This document shows positions 42,531 to 51,611 of a stretch of 64,000 nt of DNA, in pieces (within the stretch, counting starts at the first letter, position 1; every line of letters starts with the position of its first letter). The translations under genes and the position numbers were made by a program. This DNA comes from Alloboseaceae bacterium BT-24-1. Lineage in GTDB: Bacteria > Pseudomonadota > Alphaproteobacteria > Rhizobiales > Beijerinckiaceae. The stretch lies in NCBI GenBank assembly GCA_025846845.1, contig JAOYTL010000002.1, positions 124,001 to 188,000 of the forward strand, given 5' to 3'. The notes under the pieces are model-generated. The model saw nothing but the letters and a program-made list of their open reading frames with translations. It did no database searches and was not told where the DNA came from.

Positions 42531-44486
42531 ATGCCAGTGGACATCAGCGTTCCGAAGCCTGAATTCAGGTTCGACTTCAGCCATGCCGGCGTGATCAGGC
42601 TGGTGACGGCCGCGATCGCGGTCGCGATGGCGCTCTATCATATGTGGGTGATCCTGCCGCCGGCGCTCGGCGGGCAGGGCACGCCGGAAGCGATCATCTT
42701 CCGCGGCACGCACCTCCTGTTCGCGCTGACGCTGACCTTCCTGATCTATCGGCGGGCCGGAACCGGTGCGGCGCCCTCGCTGCTCGATTATGCCCTGCTC
42801 GCGCTCGCCATGGCGCCGATCACCTATCTGTTCTGGAACTACGACTACATCGTCAACCGCATCTACTATGTCGACGACATGACGCCCGTCGACATGGCGA
42901 TGGCGGTGATCCTCATCGTCCTGCTGCTCGAGGCGACGCGCCGGCTGATCGGCTGGGCGCTGCCGATCACGGCGCTGGTCTTCCTCGTCTATGGCCTCTT
43001 CGTCGCGAAGGTCGAGCCGATGCGGCTGCTCGACCAGCTGTTCATGACCACGGAAGGCATCTTCGGCGCGCCGCTCGGTGTCTCCGCCGCCTATGTGATG
43101 ATCTTCGTTCTGTTCGGATCGTTCATGGAGCGGACCGGCACCGGCCAGCTCTTCATGGATTTCGCGCTGTCGCTGACCGGCCACACGGCCGGCGGGCCGG
43201 GCAAGGTCTCGGTGGTGTCGTCGAGCCTGTTCGGCACGATCTCCGGCAGCGCCGTCGCCAACGTCATGGTCGACGGGCCGATCTCGATCCCGCTGATGAA
43301 ACGGACTGGCTTCAAGGCGCATTTCGCCGCCGGCGTCGAGGCGGTGGCCTCGACCGGCGGCCAGATCATGCCGCCGATCATGGGCGCGGCCGCCTTCGTC
43401 ATGGCCGAGTTCCTCTCGGTGTCCTACGGCCAGGTGGTGATCTGGGCGTTGATCCCGGCGATCCTCTACTACGTCGCCTGCTTCGCCGCGGTGCATTTCG
43501 AGGCCAAGCGCCATGGCATCATGGGCGTGCCGCGCAGCGAATTGCCCAAGCTCGGGACGACCTTGCGCGAGCGCGGCCATCTCTTCCTGCCGGTCATCAC
43601 CATCCTCGGCGTGCTCTATTCCGGCTACAGCGCGCCGCTCGCCGCATTGGCGGGGACGCTGCTCTGCTTCCCGGTCGCGGCGCTGCGCGCCTCGACACGC
43701 GGGAATGTCCGCATCCCGATCATCATCGACGCGATGATCGACGGCGCCCGCAACGCACTCGCCGTGGCGCTCGCTTGCGCTTGCGCCGGCATCGTGATCG
43801 GCGTCGTGGCGCTGACCGGCGCCGGCATCGTCTTCACGCAAGCCGTGATCGGCCTGTCGCAGAACTATTTGCTGCTGGCGCTGATCCTGACCGGCGTCGC
43901 CGGCATCGTGCTCGGCATGGGCATGCCGACGACCCCGGCCTATATCGTCATGACCTCGCTGCTGGTGCCGGCGCTGATCAAGCTCGGCGTCGCGATGCCC
44001 GCGGCACACATGTTCGCCTTCTATTTCGCCATCCTGTCGGCGATCACGCCGCCGGTCGCGCTCGCGGTCTATGCTGCGGCAGGGCTGGCGAAGGCCGATC
44101 TCTGGGCCAGCGGCTGGGCGGCGGTGAAGATCGGGGCGGCCGGCTTCATCGTGCCGTTCATGTTCGTCTACGAGCCGGCGCTGCTGATGATCGGCGACTG
44201 GCCGACGATCATCTGGCGCTTCGTCTGTTCCTGCTTCGGCATAGCACTGCTCGCTGCCGGGCTGCACGGCTATCTGTTGCGGCGCTGCGCCCCGTGGGAG
44301 CGCGCGCTTCTCATCGCCGCGGCCTTCTGCCTGGTGAAGCCCGACTGGCTGACGGATCTGCTCGGGCTCGGACTGGCCGCCGGGATGCTCGCGCTGCAAT
44401 GGCCGCAGCGCGACCGCCCGCTGCCGACGCGGAGCGTCGGGCCGATCACCGAGGCGGCCGCTGTGCAGCAGGACGCGGTGAAGTAG
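42531..44486 (+). CDS. TRAP transporter fused permease (TAXI type)
   Basis: A 651-residue permease that fuses the small DctQ-like and large DctM-like subunits, as usual in TAXI systems. There are about sixteen or more hydrophobic helices, with GTISGSAVANVMVDGPISIPLM, ASTGGQIMPPIMGAAAFVMAEFL and GLGMPTTPAYIVMTSLLVPAL as sodium/substrate helices (DctM marks). Together with the binding protein at 41443 it makes a complete sodium-dependent uptake system. Confidence 0.9.
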   Translation: MPVDISVPKPEFRFDFSHAGVIRLVTAAIAVAMALYHMWVILPPALGGQGTPEAIIFRGTHLLFALTLTFLIYRRAGTGAAPSLLDYALLALAMAPITYLFWNYDYIVNRIYYVDDMTPVDMAMAVILIVLLLEATRRLIGWALPITALVFLVYGLFVAKVEPMRLLDQLFMTTEGIFGAPLGVSAAYVMIFVLFGSFMERTGTGQLFMDFALSLTGHTAGGPGKVSVVSSSLFGTISGSAVANVMVDGPISIPLMKRTGFKAHFAAGVEAVASTGGQIMPPIMGAAAFVMAEFLSVSYGQVVIWALIPAILYYVACFAAVHFEAKRHGIMGVPRSELPKLGTTLRERGHLFLPVITILGVLYSGYSAPLAALAGTLLCFPVAALRASTRGNVRIPIIIDAMIDGARNALAVALACACAGIVIGVVALTGAGIVFTQAVIGLSQNYLLLALILTGVAGIVLGMGMPTTPAYIVMTSLLVPALIKLGVAMPAAHMFAFYFAILSAITPPVALAVYAAAGLAKADLWASGWAAVKIGAAGFIVPFMFVYEPALLMIGDWPTIIWRFVCSCFGIALLAAGLHGYLLRRCAPWERALLIAAAFCLVKPDWLTDLLGLGLAAGMLALQWPQRDRPLPTRSVGPITEAAAVQQDAVK

Positions 44487-44524
44487 GATTGCGCGCCCGG
44501 CCAAGCGCGGTCACTCGGCCCGGC

Positions 44525-44803
44525 TCACCCCGCGACGATATCATCATACTCCGGATGGCGGCTGACCCAGCCGGCCATGAAGGAGCAGCGCGGGACGACC
44601 TTGCGGCCCGAGGCCTTGATCTGCTCGAAGACGCCCTTGGCCAGGCGCGAGCCGACCCCCTGGCCCGAGAGCGCCTGCGGAACCTCGGTGTGGGTCAGCA
44701 CCACGCGGTCGCCGTCGAGCCGGTAATAGGCGAGGGCGAGCTCATCGCCGACGGCGAGTTCGAAACGGTTCTGGTCGGGCCGGTCGACGACGCCGGTATC
44801 CAT
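44525..44803 (-). CDS. Small GNAT (COG2388-type) acetyltransferase
   Basis: A 92-residue minimal acetyltransferase (YjdJ/NATD1-like). EVPQALSGQGVGSRLAKGVFEQIKASG holds the acetyl-CoA loop, and VVPRCSFMAGWVSRHPEY the downstream Cys-containing strand. ATG 44803 gives MDTGVVDRPDQNRFEL. Target unknown. Confidence 0.8.
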   Translation of the reverse strand: MDTGVVDRPDQNRFELAVGDELALAYYRLDGDRVVLTHTEVPQALSGQGVGSRLAKGVFEQIKASGRKVVPRCSFMAGWVSRHPEYDDIVAG

Positions 44804-44917
44804 GGCAATTCCTCTCAGAGCTTGCGGCATCCGGCGGATTGAGATGCACGCTTGGCCGTAGTGTGAAGGACGGGCACGCCTCGGGGCAAGCGAGCCGGAA
44901 TCGGCCAACGGCACCGC

Positions 44918-44944
44918 AAAAAAACGGCCGGAATTCTCCGGCCG
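44918..44944 (-). terminator. Rho-independent terminator (minus strand)
   Basis: On the minus strand CGGCCGGA/TCCGGCCG makes an 8-bp stem with a 4-nt loop, followed by seven T. It ends the minus-strand gene at 44975-45421. Confidence 0.9.
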
Positions 44945-44974
44945 CTGTCTTCAATCACGTGCGGGTTGTCCGTC

Positions 44975-45421
44975 CTACTTGAACGCGATCACCACGCCGT
45001 CGGCGCCGATCGTCGCCTGCAGGCCCTGGCGGCGCGTGTCGAGGCTGAGGGTCACGCCCTTGTCGTTCTTGAGCCAGACACGGCCCTGGCCGGCGCGGCC
45101 GACCGCCCAGCCTTCCTTGAGCTGGACATAGGGACCTGCCAAGTCGTTGCGTGTGTTCAGGCCGTAGACGCGCCCGCTGGCGACGACGCGCGCGGCGCCG
45201 ATGCCGCCGATGCCGAGCCCGCCGACCGAGATCGGATAGGAGCGGCCGCGATAGGTGAAGGTGCCGCCGCCCAGCTCGCCGGAGGCGATGAAGGCGACGG
45301 AGATCTGCTCGATCTTGACCGTGCCGGTCTGCGGGCCGAGCGTGCGGGGCTGGGCTACGGCCGTGCCGGTGACGAAGGCAAGCGCAGCAGCGCCGGCGAA
45401 GAGGGATTTGATGGCGGGCAC
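44975..45421 (-). CDS. Exported protein of unknown function
   Basis: A 148-residue protein with a signal peptide (cleavage near AVAQ at about residue 24). GTG 45421 is favoured because AAGGAG stands 8 nt upstream; the track-length ATG at 45445 lies before that site. The mature part has VKIEQISVAFIASGELGGGTFTYRGRSYP, GGLGIGGIGAARV and GWAVGRAGQGRVWLKN: a glycine-rich beta pattern seen in small periplasmic proteins of Hyphomicrobiales. No function is known. Confidence 0.65.
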   Translation of the reverse strand: MPAIKSLFAGAAALAFVTGTAVAQPRTLGPQTGTVKIEQISVAFIASGELGGGTFTYRGRSYPISVGGLGIGGIGAARVVASGRVYGLNTRNDLAGPYVQLKEGWAVGRAGQGRVWLKNDKGVTLSLDTRRQGLQATIGADGVVIAFK

Positions 45422-45525
45422 GGTCAGTACTCCTTGGTGATGCAACGGAGTATGAAACCGCCGGAGAGCCCGGCGGTTCCTTCAAACGGCCCTGAATGAT
45501 CTCATGGTGAAATTCGCGAGGCGCG

Positions 45526-45684
45526 GGAACCCCTCCCCCTTGTGGGGAGGGGTAGGGGTGGGGGGCGGAAAGTCGAGCTCCCCCTTTGCCGGCCGGGTCG
45601 CCTCGCTCCTACAATCCTCCACGCACCCGGTCGTTCGCCCCCCATCCCCATACCCTTCCCCACAAGGGGGAAGGGAGGAGTTCC
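45526..45684. repeat. Long inverted repeat, family B copy 1
   Basis: Two arms of about 40-48 bp face each other across about 70 bp. The left begins GGAACCCCTCCCCCTTGTGG and the right is its near-complement, ending in AGTTCC. It is C/G-run rich (CCCCTCCCC, GGGGAGGGG). It resembles a widespread Hyphomicrobiales repeat; a related copy is at 60571-60712. It separates two minus-strand transcription units. Confidence 0.8.
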
Positions 45685-45727
45685 GACGACAGATCCCTTC
45701 GCAGAGAAATCAGAAGAAACGTGCAAG

Positions 45728-46747
45728 TCACCTGAATGGCGGGCTGTACTGGATGCCGCCCTTGCTCCAGAGCTCGTTGGGACCGCGCGCCAGCTGCAGG
45801 CGCGAGTTCTTGCCGAGATGGCGTTCGAAGCTCTCGCCGTAATTGCCGACGGCGGAGATGATGCGCACGACCCAGTCGTTGCTGACGCCCAGCGCCTCGC
45901 CCATCTTGCCGTCGAGGCCGAGGAAGCGCTTCACTTCCGGATTGGAGGATTTCAGCATCTCCTGGACATTGGCCCTGGTGATGCCGAGCTCCTCGGCGTT
46001 GATCAGAGCGAGCACGGTCCAGCGCACCAGGTTGAACCAGGTCTCGTCGCCAGTGCGCACCCAGGGGCCGAGTGGCTCCTTCGAGACCACCTCCGGCAGG
46101 ATGACATGGCTGTCGACGTCCTGCAGCTTCATCCTGACCGCCGAGAGGGCCGAGATGTCGGTAGTGTAGGCGTCGCAGCGGCCGGACTCGTAGGCCTTGA
46201 GCGCCTCCTCGGAGGTGCCGAAGGCGGCGGCCTCGTATTTCATGCCGAGCTTGCGGAAGTAGTCGGCGAGGTTGAGCTCGCTGGTCGTGCCCTGCGCGAC
46301 GCAGACCGAGGCGCCGCCGAGCTGGGCGGCGGAGGAGACGCCGAGCTTCTTCGAGACCATGAAGCCCTGGCCGTCATAGTAGTTGACGGTGGTGAAGGTG
46401 ACGCCCTGGCCGGCATTGCGCGACAGCGTCCAGGTCGTGGTGCGCGGCAGGACGTCGATCTCGCCGGCCTGCAGCGCGATCAGCCGGTCCTTCGAGGTGA
46501 GCGAGACGAAGCCAGCCTTCTCGGTGTCGTTGAAAATCACCGCGGCGAGGGCCCGGCAGATGTCGATGTCGAAACCCTGCCAGCGGCCATTGGCGTCCTG
46601 GGTGGAGAAGCCGGCGACGCCGGGGCTGGTGCCGCAGATGATCTTGCCGCGGTCGCGGATCATCTTGATCGTGTTGGCGTCGGCGTGCGCGGCAAAGCCG
46701 GCGGCGAGCGCCAGCACGGCGGTCAGGCGAAGCAAAATCCGTTTCAT
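45728..46747 (-). CDS. Amino-acid ABC transporter substrate-binding protein
   Basis: A 339-residue periplasmic protein of the AapJ/general L-amino-acid type: signal peptide 1-24, then IICGTSPGVAGFSTQDANGRWQGFDIDICRALAAVIF, LPRTTTWTLSRNAGQG and ESGRCDAYTTDISALSAV, with two cysteines. It probably binds polar amino acids. No permease or ATPase gene lies nearby, so it must share one or act as a sensor. It follows metC by 90 bp on the same strand. Confidence 0.85.
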   Translation of the reverse strand: MKRILLRLTAVLALAAGFAAHADANTIKMIRDRGKIICGTSPGVAGFSTQDANGRWQGFDIDICRALAAVIFNDTEKAGFVSLTSKDRLIALQAGEIDVLPRTTTWTLSRNAGQGVTFTTVNYYDGQGFMVSKKLGVSSAAQLGGASVCVAQGTTSELNLADYFRKLGMKYEAAAFGTSEEALKAYESGRCDAYTTDISALSAVRMKLQDVDSHVILPEVVSKEPLGPWVRTGDETWFNLVRWTVLALINAEELGITRANVQEMLKSSNPEVKRFLGLDGKMGEALGVSNDWVVRIISAVGNYGESFERHLGKNSRLQLARGPNELWSKGGIQYSPPFR

Positions 46748-46837
46748 CGTCGATCCCCTGTTGTTGTTTTCAGGCAAAGCTCTCCCGCCGCGGCGGAGAC
46801 GTGCCCCGCCGCGTTCGTCGTCTTCCGTCTCCCTGCC

Positions 46838-48022
46838 TCAGGCGACCTTGGCGGCCGCCGGCTGTTCCAGCGCGACCAGCAGCGCGTCGAGATCGTTCCA
46901 GAGATCGTCCGGGTCCTCGAGGCCGATGCTGATGCGCAGCGCCGGACCCGGGTAAGTCCAGGGCACGACAGAGCGGTCGCCCTCGGGCGCCAGCGGCGCG
47001 ATCAGGCTGCGCGTGCCGCCCCAGGAGGCGCCGATGGCGAAGACCTTGAGCGCCGAAAGCGCAGCTTCGAACAGGGCGTGGGGGGCGGGCTTCAGCACGA
47101 CGCTGAACACGCCGGAGGAGCGGCCCATATCGCGCTTCCAGAATTCATGGCCGGCGCAGGAGGGTAGGGCCGGATGCAGCACGGTCTCGACCGCAGGCGA
47201 ACGGGTGAGGCGCCGGGCGAAATCCTCGGAGACCTTACCCATATGGGACAGGCGCAGCGCCAGGGTCTCCAGACCGCGCAGAGCGAGCTGGCACTCATCG
47301 GGCGAGACGCCGACACCGAAGCCGCGCAGCGTCTCCTTCAGCTTCTCGCGCAAGCGGAGATCGGCGACGGTGACGGAGCCGAGCAGCAAGTCCGAATGGC
47401 CGCCGACATATTTCGTCAGCGCCTCGCAGGCGAAGTCGGCGCCGTGCGCCAGCGGCTTGAAGATCAGCGGCGTCGCCCAGGTGTTGTCGCAGCCGACCAG
47501 CGCGCCCCTGGCCTTTGCCGCCTTCACGATGGCGGGTACGTCCTGCACCTCCATCGTGTTCGAGCCTGGTGACTCGACCCAGACCAGCTTGACCCGGTCG
47601 TCGATCAGCCCGGCGATGCCGGCGCCGATCAGCGGGTCATAGACGCCGTAGTCGATGCCCCGCGGCTTCAGGTACTCCTCGCAGAAGCTGCGCACCGGCT
47701 GGTAGACCTGATCGGGGATCAGCACCTTGTCGCCCGGCAGCAGCACCGAGAGCATGACGATGGTGACCGCCGCCTGGCCGGAGGGGACGAGCACGGTGCG
47801 CACCCCGCCATGCAGGGCCGTGAGCTGCGCTTCCAGCGTGCGGGTCGTCGGGGTGCCGTGCAGGCCGTAGGTATAGCCGTCGAAGCCGCGATGCCTGCGG
47901 GCGAAGAAGCTCGCCGCGTCGGGATAGACGATGGTCGAGGCGCGATGGGTCGGCACCGTCAGGCTGGCATAGCCTTCCTCGTCGACGGCCGGATGGTGAA
48001 CGCTGCGGGTGGTGTCGTGCAT
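46838..48022 (-). CDS. metC: Cystathionine beta-lyase (trans-sulfuration PLP enzyme)
   Basis: A 394-residue PLP enzyme of the Cys/Met metabolism family. It carries the phosphate-contact TYGLHGTPTTRTLE, the cofactor lysine in CEALTKYVGGHSD and the GGTRSLIAPLAPE substrate loop. It should convert cystathionine to homocysteine, pyruvate and ammonia, or act as a C-S lyase on related thioethers. ATG 48022 has AAAGGAG upstream. It is flanked by a LysR gene and an amino-acid-binding protein, which suggests control by sulfur amino-acid status. Confidence 0.85.
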   Translation of the reverse strand: MHDTTRSVHHPAVDEEGYASLTVPTHRASTIVYPDAASFFARRHRGFDGYTYGLHGTPTTRTLEAQLTALHGGVRTVLVPSGQAAVTIVMLSVLLPGDKVLIPDQVYQPVRSFCEEYLKPRGIDYGVYDPLIGAGIAGLIDDRVKLVWVESPGSNTMEVQDVPAIVKAAKARGALVGCDNTWATPLIFKPLAHGADFACEALTKYVGGHSDLLLGSVTVADLRLREKLKETLRGFGVGVSPDECQLALRGLETLALRLSHMGKVSEDFARRLTRSPAVETVLHPALPSCAGHEFWKRDMGRSSGVFSVVLKPAPHALFEAALSALKVFAIGASWGGTRSLIAPLAPEGDRSVVPWTYPGPALRISIGLEDPDDLWNDLDALLVALEQPAAAKVA

Positions 48023-48166
48023 GGGGGCTCCTTTGAAGGGCATGTTCCCTCCACGGCGCCCTGCCGGCTATCAGCGAAAACTCATGGCTCGATGCCTGGA
48101 TGTTATAGTTTTCAGTCTTGCGCGAATTCTTGTCGTTCGACCGATTTCGGTCGAACGGAATGCGCG

Positions 48167-49042
48167 CTAGCGAACTTCCATCAGGCAGTCGATGAAGTCT
48201 CTGACCAGCTGCGATTTCGGCCGGTCGAGCGGCAGGATCAGCAGGCTGCGGCTCTGCACCTCCGGCTCGAACGGGCGCAGCACCAGCCGCGACGGATCGG
48301 CGCCGGCGACCGCATAGGGACTGACCAGGCCGATGCCGACGCCTTCGGCGACGAGGGCGCAGACGGTCGCGGCATAGATCGTCTCGACCACGATGCGCGG
48401 CTTGACGCCGGCCTCGTCGAAGATGCGGTCGAGCCGCTGGCGGGCCCGGTCCTCCGGGACATAGGCGATGAACGTGACGCCATCGAGATCGGCCGGCCTG
48501 ATCACCTCCTTCTCGGTGAGCGGATGGCCGAGCGGCATGGCGCAGAGCGCGCGCGGCTGGACGAAGGGCTGGTGGAGGACGCCGGATGTGTCGATCTCGT
48601 CGGCGGCGAGGCCGATGTCGAAGGCGCCTGAGGCGACGCCGTCGCGGACATCGCGCGAGGGCAGGACCATCAGCGTCACCGCGATGTCCGGGCGCCTGTC
48701 GCGGAAGCGGCGCACCGCCCTTGGCACCAGCGAGGAACCGAGCGCCGAGAGCGAGCCTATCCGCAACTGGCCGGCGCCGTGGTCGCGGATGCGGGCGGCG
48801 GTGGCGCGCAGCGTGTCCATGCCGAGGAAGGAGGCCTGGACCTGGGCGTAGAACAGCTTGCCCTCGGGCGTCGCGACGATGCGGTTGCGGATACGGTCGA
48901 ACAGCAGGAAGCCGAGCGAGCGTTCGAGCTCGGCGATGGCGCGGCTGACGCCGGGCTGGGTGACACCGAGGAGCTCGGCGGCGCGCGAGATCGTGCCGGC
49001 CTTCATCACCGCGGCGAAGGTTTCGAGCTGTCGGCTGTTCAA
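48167..49042 (-). CDS. LysR family transcriptional regulator
   Basis: A 291-residue LysR regulator with MNSRQLETFAAVMKAGTISRAAELLGVTQPGV (helix-turn-helix) and LFDRIRNRIVATPEG wing; the effector domain starts with LRIGSLSALG. It stands upstream of metC on the same strand, 145 bp apart, and may control metC and the binding-protein gene. The effector is not evident; relatives of the NocR/OccR type respond to opines or amino acids. Confidence 0.85.
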   Translation of the reverse strand: MNSRQLETFAAVMKAGTISRAAELLGVTQPGVSRAIAELERSLGFLLFDRIRNRIVATPEGKLFYAQVQASFLGMDTLRATAARIRDHGAGQLRIGSLSALGSSLVPRAVRRFRDRRPDIAVTLMVLPSRDVRDGVASGAFDIGLAADEIDTSGVLHQPFVQPRALCAMPLGHPLTEKEVIRPADLDGVTFIAYVPEDRARQRLDRIFDEAGVKPRIVVETIYAATVCALVAEGVGIGLVSPYAVAGADPSRLVLRPFEPEVQSRSLLILPLDRPKSQLVRDFIDCLMEVR

Positions 49043-49218
49043 GCAGTGCGCGCCCCAGGCTGTCGTAGGACGGGCAGCCTAGTCTTGGTGCCGGGCGGAG
49101 GGAACCGCTCGACCATAGCCCGGGACGGCGATTTTGCGGAAGGATTGCCCTTAACCGCGGGTTTACCCTGTTTCCGTAGGGTCGCCGGGCAGAACTCCAA
49201 GATGAAAGCGCAGCGTCA

Positions 49219-50673
49219 ATGCACGCACAGGCTCTTAAGCTGCCTGATCCTGCCAATGAGGATGCGCCGGGAGCGGGGGCCGCGGCTCAGGCCGTGCGCG
49301 AGATCGCCGAGCGTTTCGGCAAGCTCAGCGCCGAGATCACCGATATGTCGGGCCGCATTGGCGACGTCAACGCCGAGCTCGACAGGCAGACCGACGGGTT
49401 GCACCGCATGGTCGCCTCGGTCGACCAGGTGTCGCGCTCCAACAAGGCGATCCAGCAATCTGCCGAGGCCGCCCAGGAGGCGGCGTCGGTGGTCAAGAGT
49501 GGGCTGGAGCGTGTCACTGGTGCGGTCCGCCAGGGCCTCAATGCGGCGCAGAACGATATCGCCGAACTGTCTGACGGCGCGCAATCGATCTCGCAGGCGT
49601 TGAACGAAGCGGTGAGCCGGGCGCACAAGGTCCGTGAGGCCAGCGAGGCGATCCAGACGATCACGCGCGAGATCCAGCTGCTGTCGATCAATGCCGGTGT
49701 CGAGGCGGCCCGCAGTGGCGTTGCCGGCCGCGGCTTTGCCGTGATCGCGGCGGCCGTGAAGCAGCTCGCCGAGCAGACCCGCGATGCCACTTCCGCGAGC
49801 GCCAAGCAGCTCGACGCGCTGGTCGCAACCGTCGACCAGCTGGCCAAGCAGAGCGAGGCGAATGCGCAGGCGGCCCGGCGCGCCAGCGAGGAAAGCCAGG
49901 GCATTTCGCAACAGATCGGCGAGCTCGACCATTTCGGCCGCTCGGTGGTCGGACTGATCGGCGAGATCGACTCGATCTCGAACCCTGCGCGCGAGAACGC
50001 CATCGCATTCGCACAGGTCGGTGGAGAGCTGAGAGACCTTGTCGCCGGCGTCGACCAGTCAGGCCGCAATCTCGAGGTCGCAGCGCGGCGAGGAGCCTCC
50101 CTGGTCTCGACCAGCGAGGCGATCCTGGGCGCAATCGCAGGCTCCGGCGTGCGCACGCCGCAATCGGACATGATCGAGATCGCGGTCGAGGCGGCCGCGA
50201 CGATCTCGGACCTGTTCGAGCAGGCCGTGGCCAAGGGCGAAGTCGGCCTGGCCGAGCTGTTCGACGAGGCCTATCGACCGGTCCCAGGCAGCGATCCGCA
50301 GCAGTTCATCAGCCGCTTCACCGCGCTGACCGACCGATTGCTACCGCCGGTGCAGGAGAGGCTGCTGACGGTCAACAAGCGCATCGTCTTCTGCGCTGCC
50401 ATCGACCGCAATGGCTACCTGCCGACGCACAACCGCAAATATTCGCAACCGCAAGGGGCGGACCCGGTCTGGAACAACGCCAACTGCCGCAACCGCCGCA
50501 TTTTCAACGATCGCACCGGGCTGGCCGCGGCGCGCAACCAGAAACCGTTCCTGCTGCAGACCTACCGACGCGACATGGGCGGCGGCAATTTCCTGGTGAT
50601 GGAAGACCTGTCGGCACCGATCTTCGTGCGGGGCCGACACTGGGGCGGGGTCCGGTTCGGGCTCAGCGTCTGA
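49219..50673 (+). CDS. Soluble methyl-accepting chemotaxis protein with C-terminal sensor
   Basis: A 484-residue chemoreceptor with no transmembrane segment. The signalling region comes first; its hairpin tip REIQLLSINAGVEAARSGVAGRGFAV at about residue 153 departs from the LALNAAVEAARAGE consensus. A helical linker leads to a C-terminal domain (about 330-484) with NGYLPTHNRKYSQP, NCRNRRIFNDRTGLAAARN, TYRRDMGGGNF and VRGRHWGGVRFG, a PAS/Cache-like module found at the end of some cytosolic MCPs. It should sense an internal signal. It heads the che cluster. Confidence 0.8.
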   Translation: MHAQALKLPDPANEDAPGAGAAAQAVREIAERFGKLSAEITDMSGRIGDVNAELDRQTDGLHRMVASVDQVSRSNKAIQQSAEAAQEAASVVKSGLERVTGAVRQGLNAAQNDIAELSDGAQSISQALNEAVSRAHKVREASEAIQTITREIQLLSINAGVEAARSGVAGRGFAVIAAAVKQLAEQTRDATSASAKQLDALVATVDQLAKQSEANAQAARRASEESQGISQQIGELDHFGRSVVGLIGEIDSISNPARENAIAFAQVGGELRDLVAGVDQSGRNLEVAARRGASLVSTSEAILGAIAGSGVRTPQSDMIEIAVEAAATISDLFEQAVAKGEVGLAELFDEAYRPVPGSDPQQFISRFTALTDRLLPPVQERLLTVNKRIVFCAAIDRNGYLPTHNRKYSQPQGADPVWNNANCRNRRIFNDRTGLAAARNQKPFLLQTYRRDMGGGNFLVMEDLSAPIFVRGRHWGGVRFGLSV

Positions 50674-50740
50674 GAGGCGGTAGGGGAACCGGAGCGGTCG
50701 TCTCCAGTGTCGTGTTGAGTACGGGTTTCGAGTTGCCGAC

Positions 50741-51208
50741 ATGCATATCGCGCCATCCTTCCCCAATCTCTCGGTGCTGCTGATCGATCCCAGCCCGCAC
50801 TATCGGCGGATCATCCGCACCATGCTCTATCAGGCGCAGCTGCAGCGCGTTTTCGAGGCGGCCGACCTTTCCACCGCCGCGACGACCTTCATCCAGAAGC
50901 AACCCAACATCGTGATGCTGGATTGGGACCTGCCCGATGGCGACAGCCTGAAATGCCTGGCCTCGATCCGTTCGTTCAAGACCTCGCCCTTCGCCAAGGC
51001 GCCGGTGCTGGTGATGATGGAGAAGCCCGACCGGCGCTCGGTGGTGCAGGCCGCCAAGCTCGGCGCGCACGAGATCATCGTGAAGCCGATCTCGCCCAAT
51101 AATCTCTGGCTGCACCTGTCCGGCATCATCAACGTGCCGCGCAAGTACAAGGAAGCGAACGGCGCGATCACGCTGGTGCCGCGCGCGATCAGCAACAGCC
51201 TGTTCTGA
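50741..51208 (+). CDS. Variant CheY-like receiver protein
   Basis: A 155-residue single receiver domain. The phosphorylation Asp is kept (VMLDWDLPDG, D61) and the Lys in IIVKPIS (K115), but the acidic pair is reduced to one (LLIDPS, D16) and the Thr switch position is Met (VLVMMEKPD). A C-terminal tail of about 30 residues follows the domain. It may be a phosphate sink or constitutive variant. It sits 67 bp after the soluble MCP gene. Confidence 0.75.
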   Translation: MHIAPSFPNLSVLLIDPSPHYRRIIRTMLYQAQLQRVFEAADLSTAATTFIQKQPNIVMLDWDLPDGDSLKCLASIRSFKTSPFAKAPVLVMMEKPDRRSVVQAAKLGAHEIIVKPISPNNLWLHLSGIINVPRKYKEANGAITLVPRAISNSLF

Positions 51209-51322
51209 CGCAGGAATTATTGCCCCGGAATGGTCACAATCCTTGCCGGGGCAGCGCCAGCTTAGTGAAATTTTTACTAATCGTGCAGATTCTGCCTAGT
51301 CACCAATCACAGGGCGCGCGCC

Positions 51323-51604
51323 GTGGTCATCACAGTCTCCCTTCCGCCTTTCCTCGGTCGATCAGAGGCTGCTGCGTTCCGCAATCAGCTCCTCGTCGCG
51401 CTGGAGCAGAAGGAAAGCATCGCCGTCGAGTGTGCCGAGGCCGGCCCGTTCCCGAGCCTGTGGATCCAGCTCATGCATGCGGCTGCGACCAGCGCCAAGG
51501 CGCGCGGGCTCAGCGTCACGCTCAAGGCGGCTTCCGAGGAATGCCGCCAGTCCTTTCAGGCGATCGGGTTCGACCCGGCGCAAAGCGCTCTCGTTCTGGA
51601 GTGA
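51323..51604 (+). CDS. STAS-domain protein in the che cluster
   Basis: A 93-residue protein with the alpha/beta layout of STAS (SpoIIAA-like) domains: VITVSLPPFLGRSEAAAFRNQLLVALEQ, then SIAVECAEAGPFPSLWIQLMHAAATSAKARGLSVTLKAAS. The usual phosphoacceptor loop (D-S/T) is not clear; PFPSLW holds a Ser. Start is GTG 51323. It precedes cheY by 7 bp. Such proteins may adjust chemotaxis or link it with sigma or phosphatase control. Confidence 0.7.
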   Translation: MVITVSLPPFLGRSEAAAFRNQLLVALEQKESIAVECAEAGPFPSLWIQLMHAAATSAKARGLSVTLKAASEECRQSFQAIGFDPAQSALVLE

Positions 51605-51611
51605 TCCCGCG

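Noticed and set aside
42354..44504. 716-codon open frame opposite the TRAP permease
   Set aside because: Antisense of a hydrophobic protein, which gives a charged R/H/D-rich frame.
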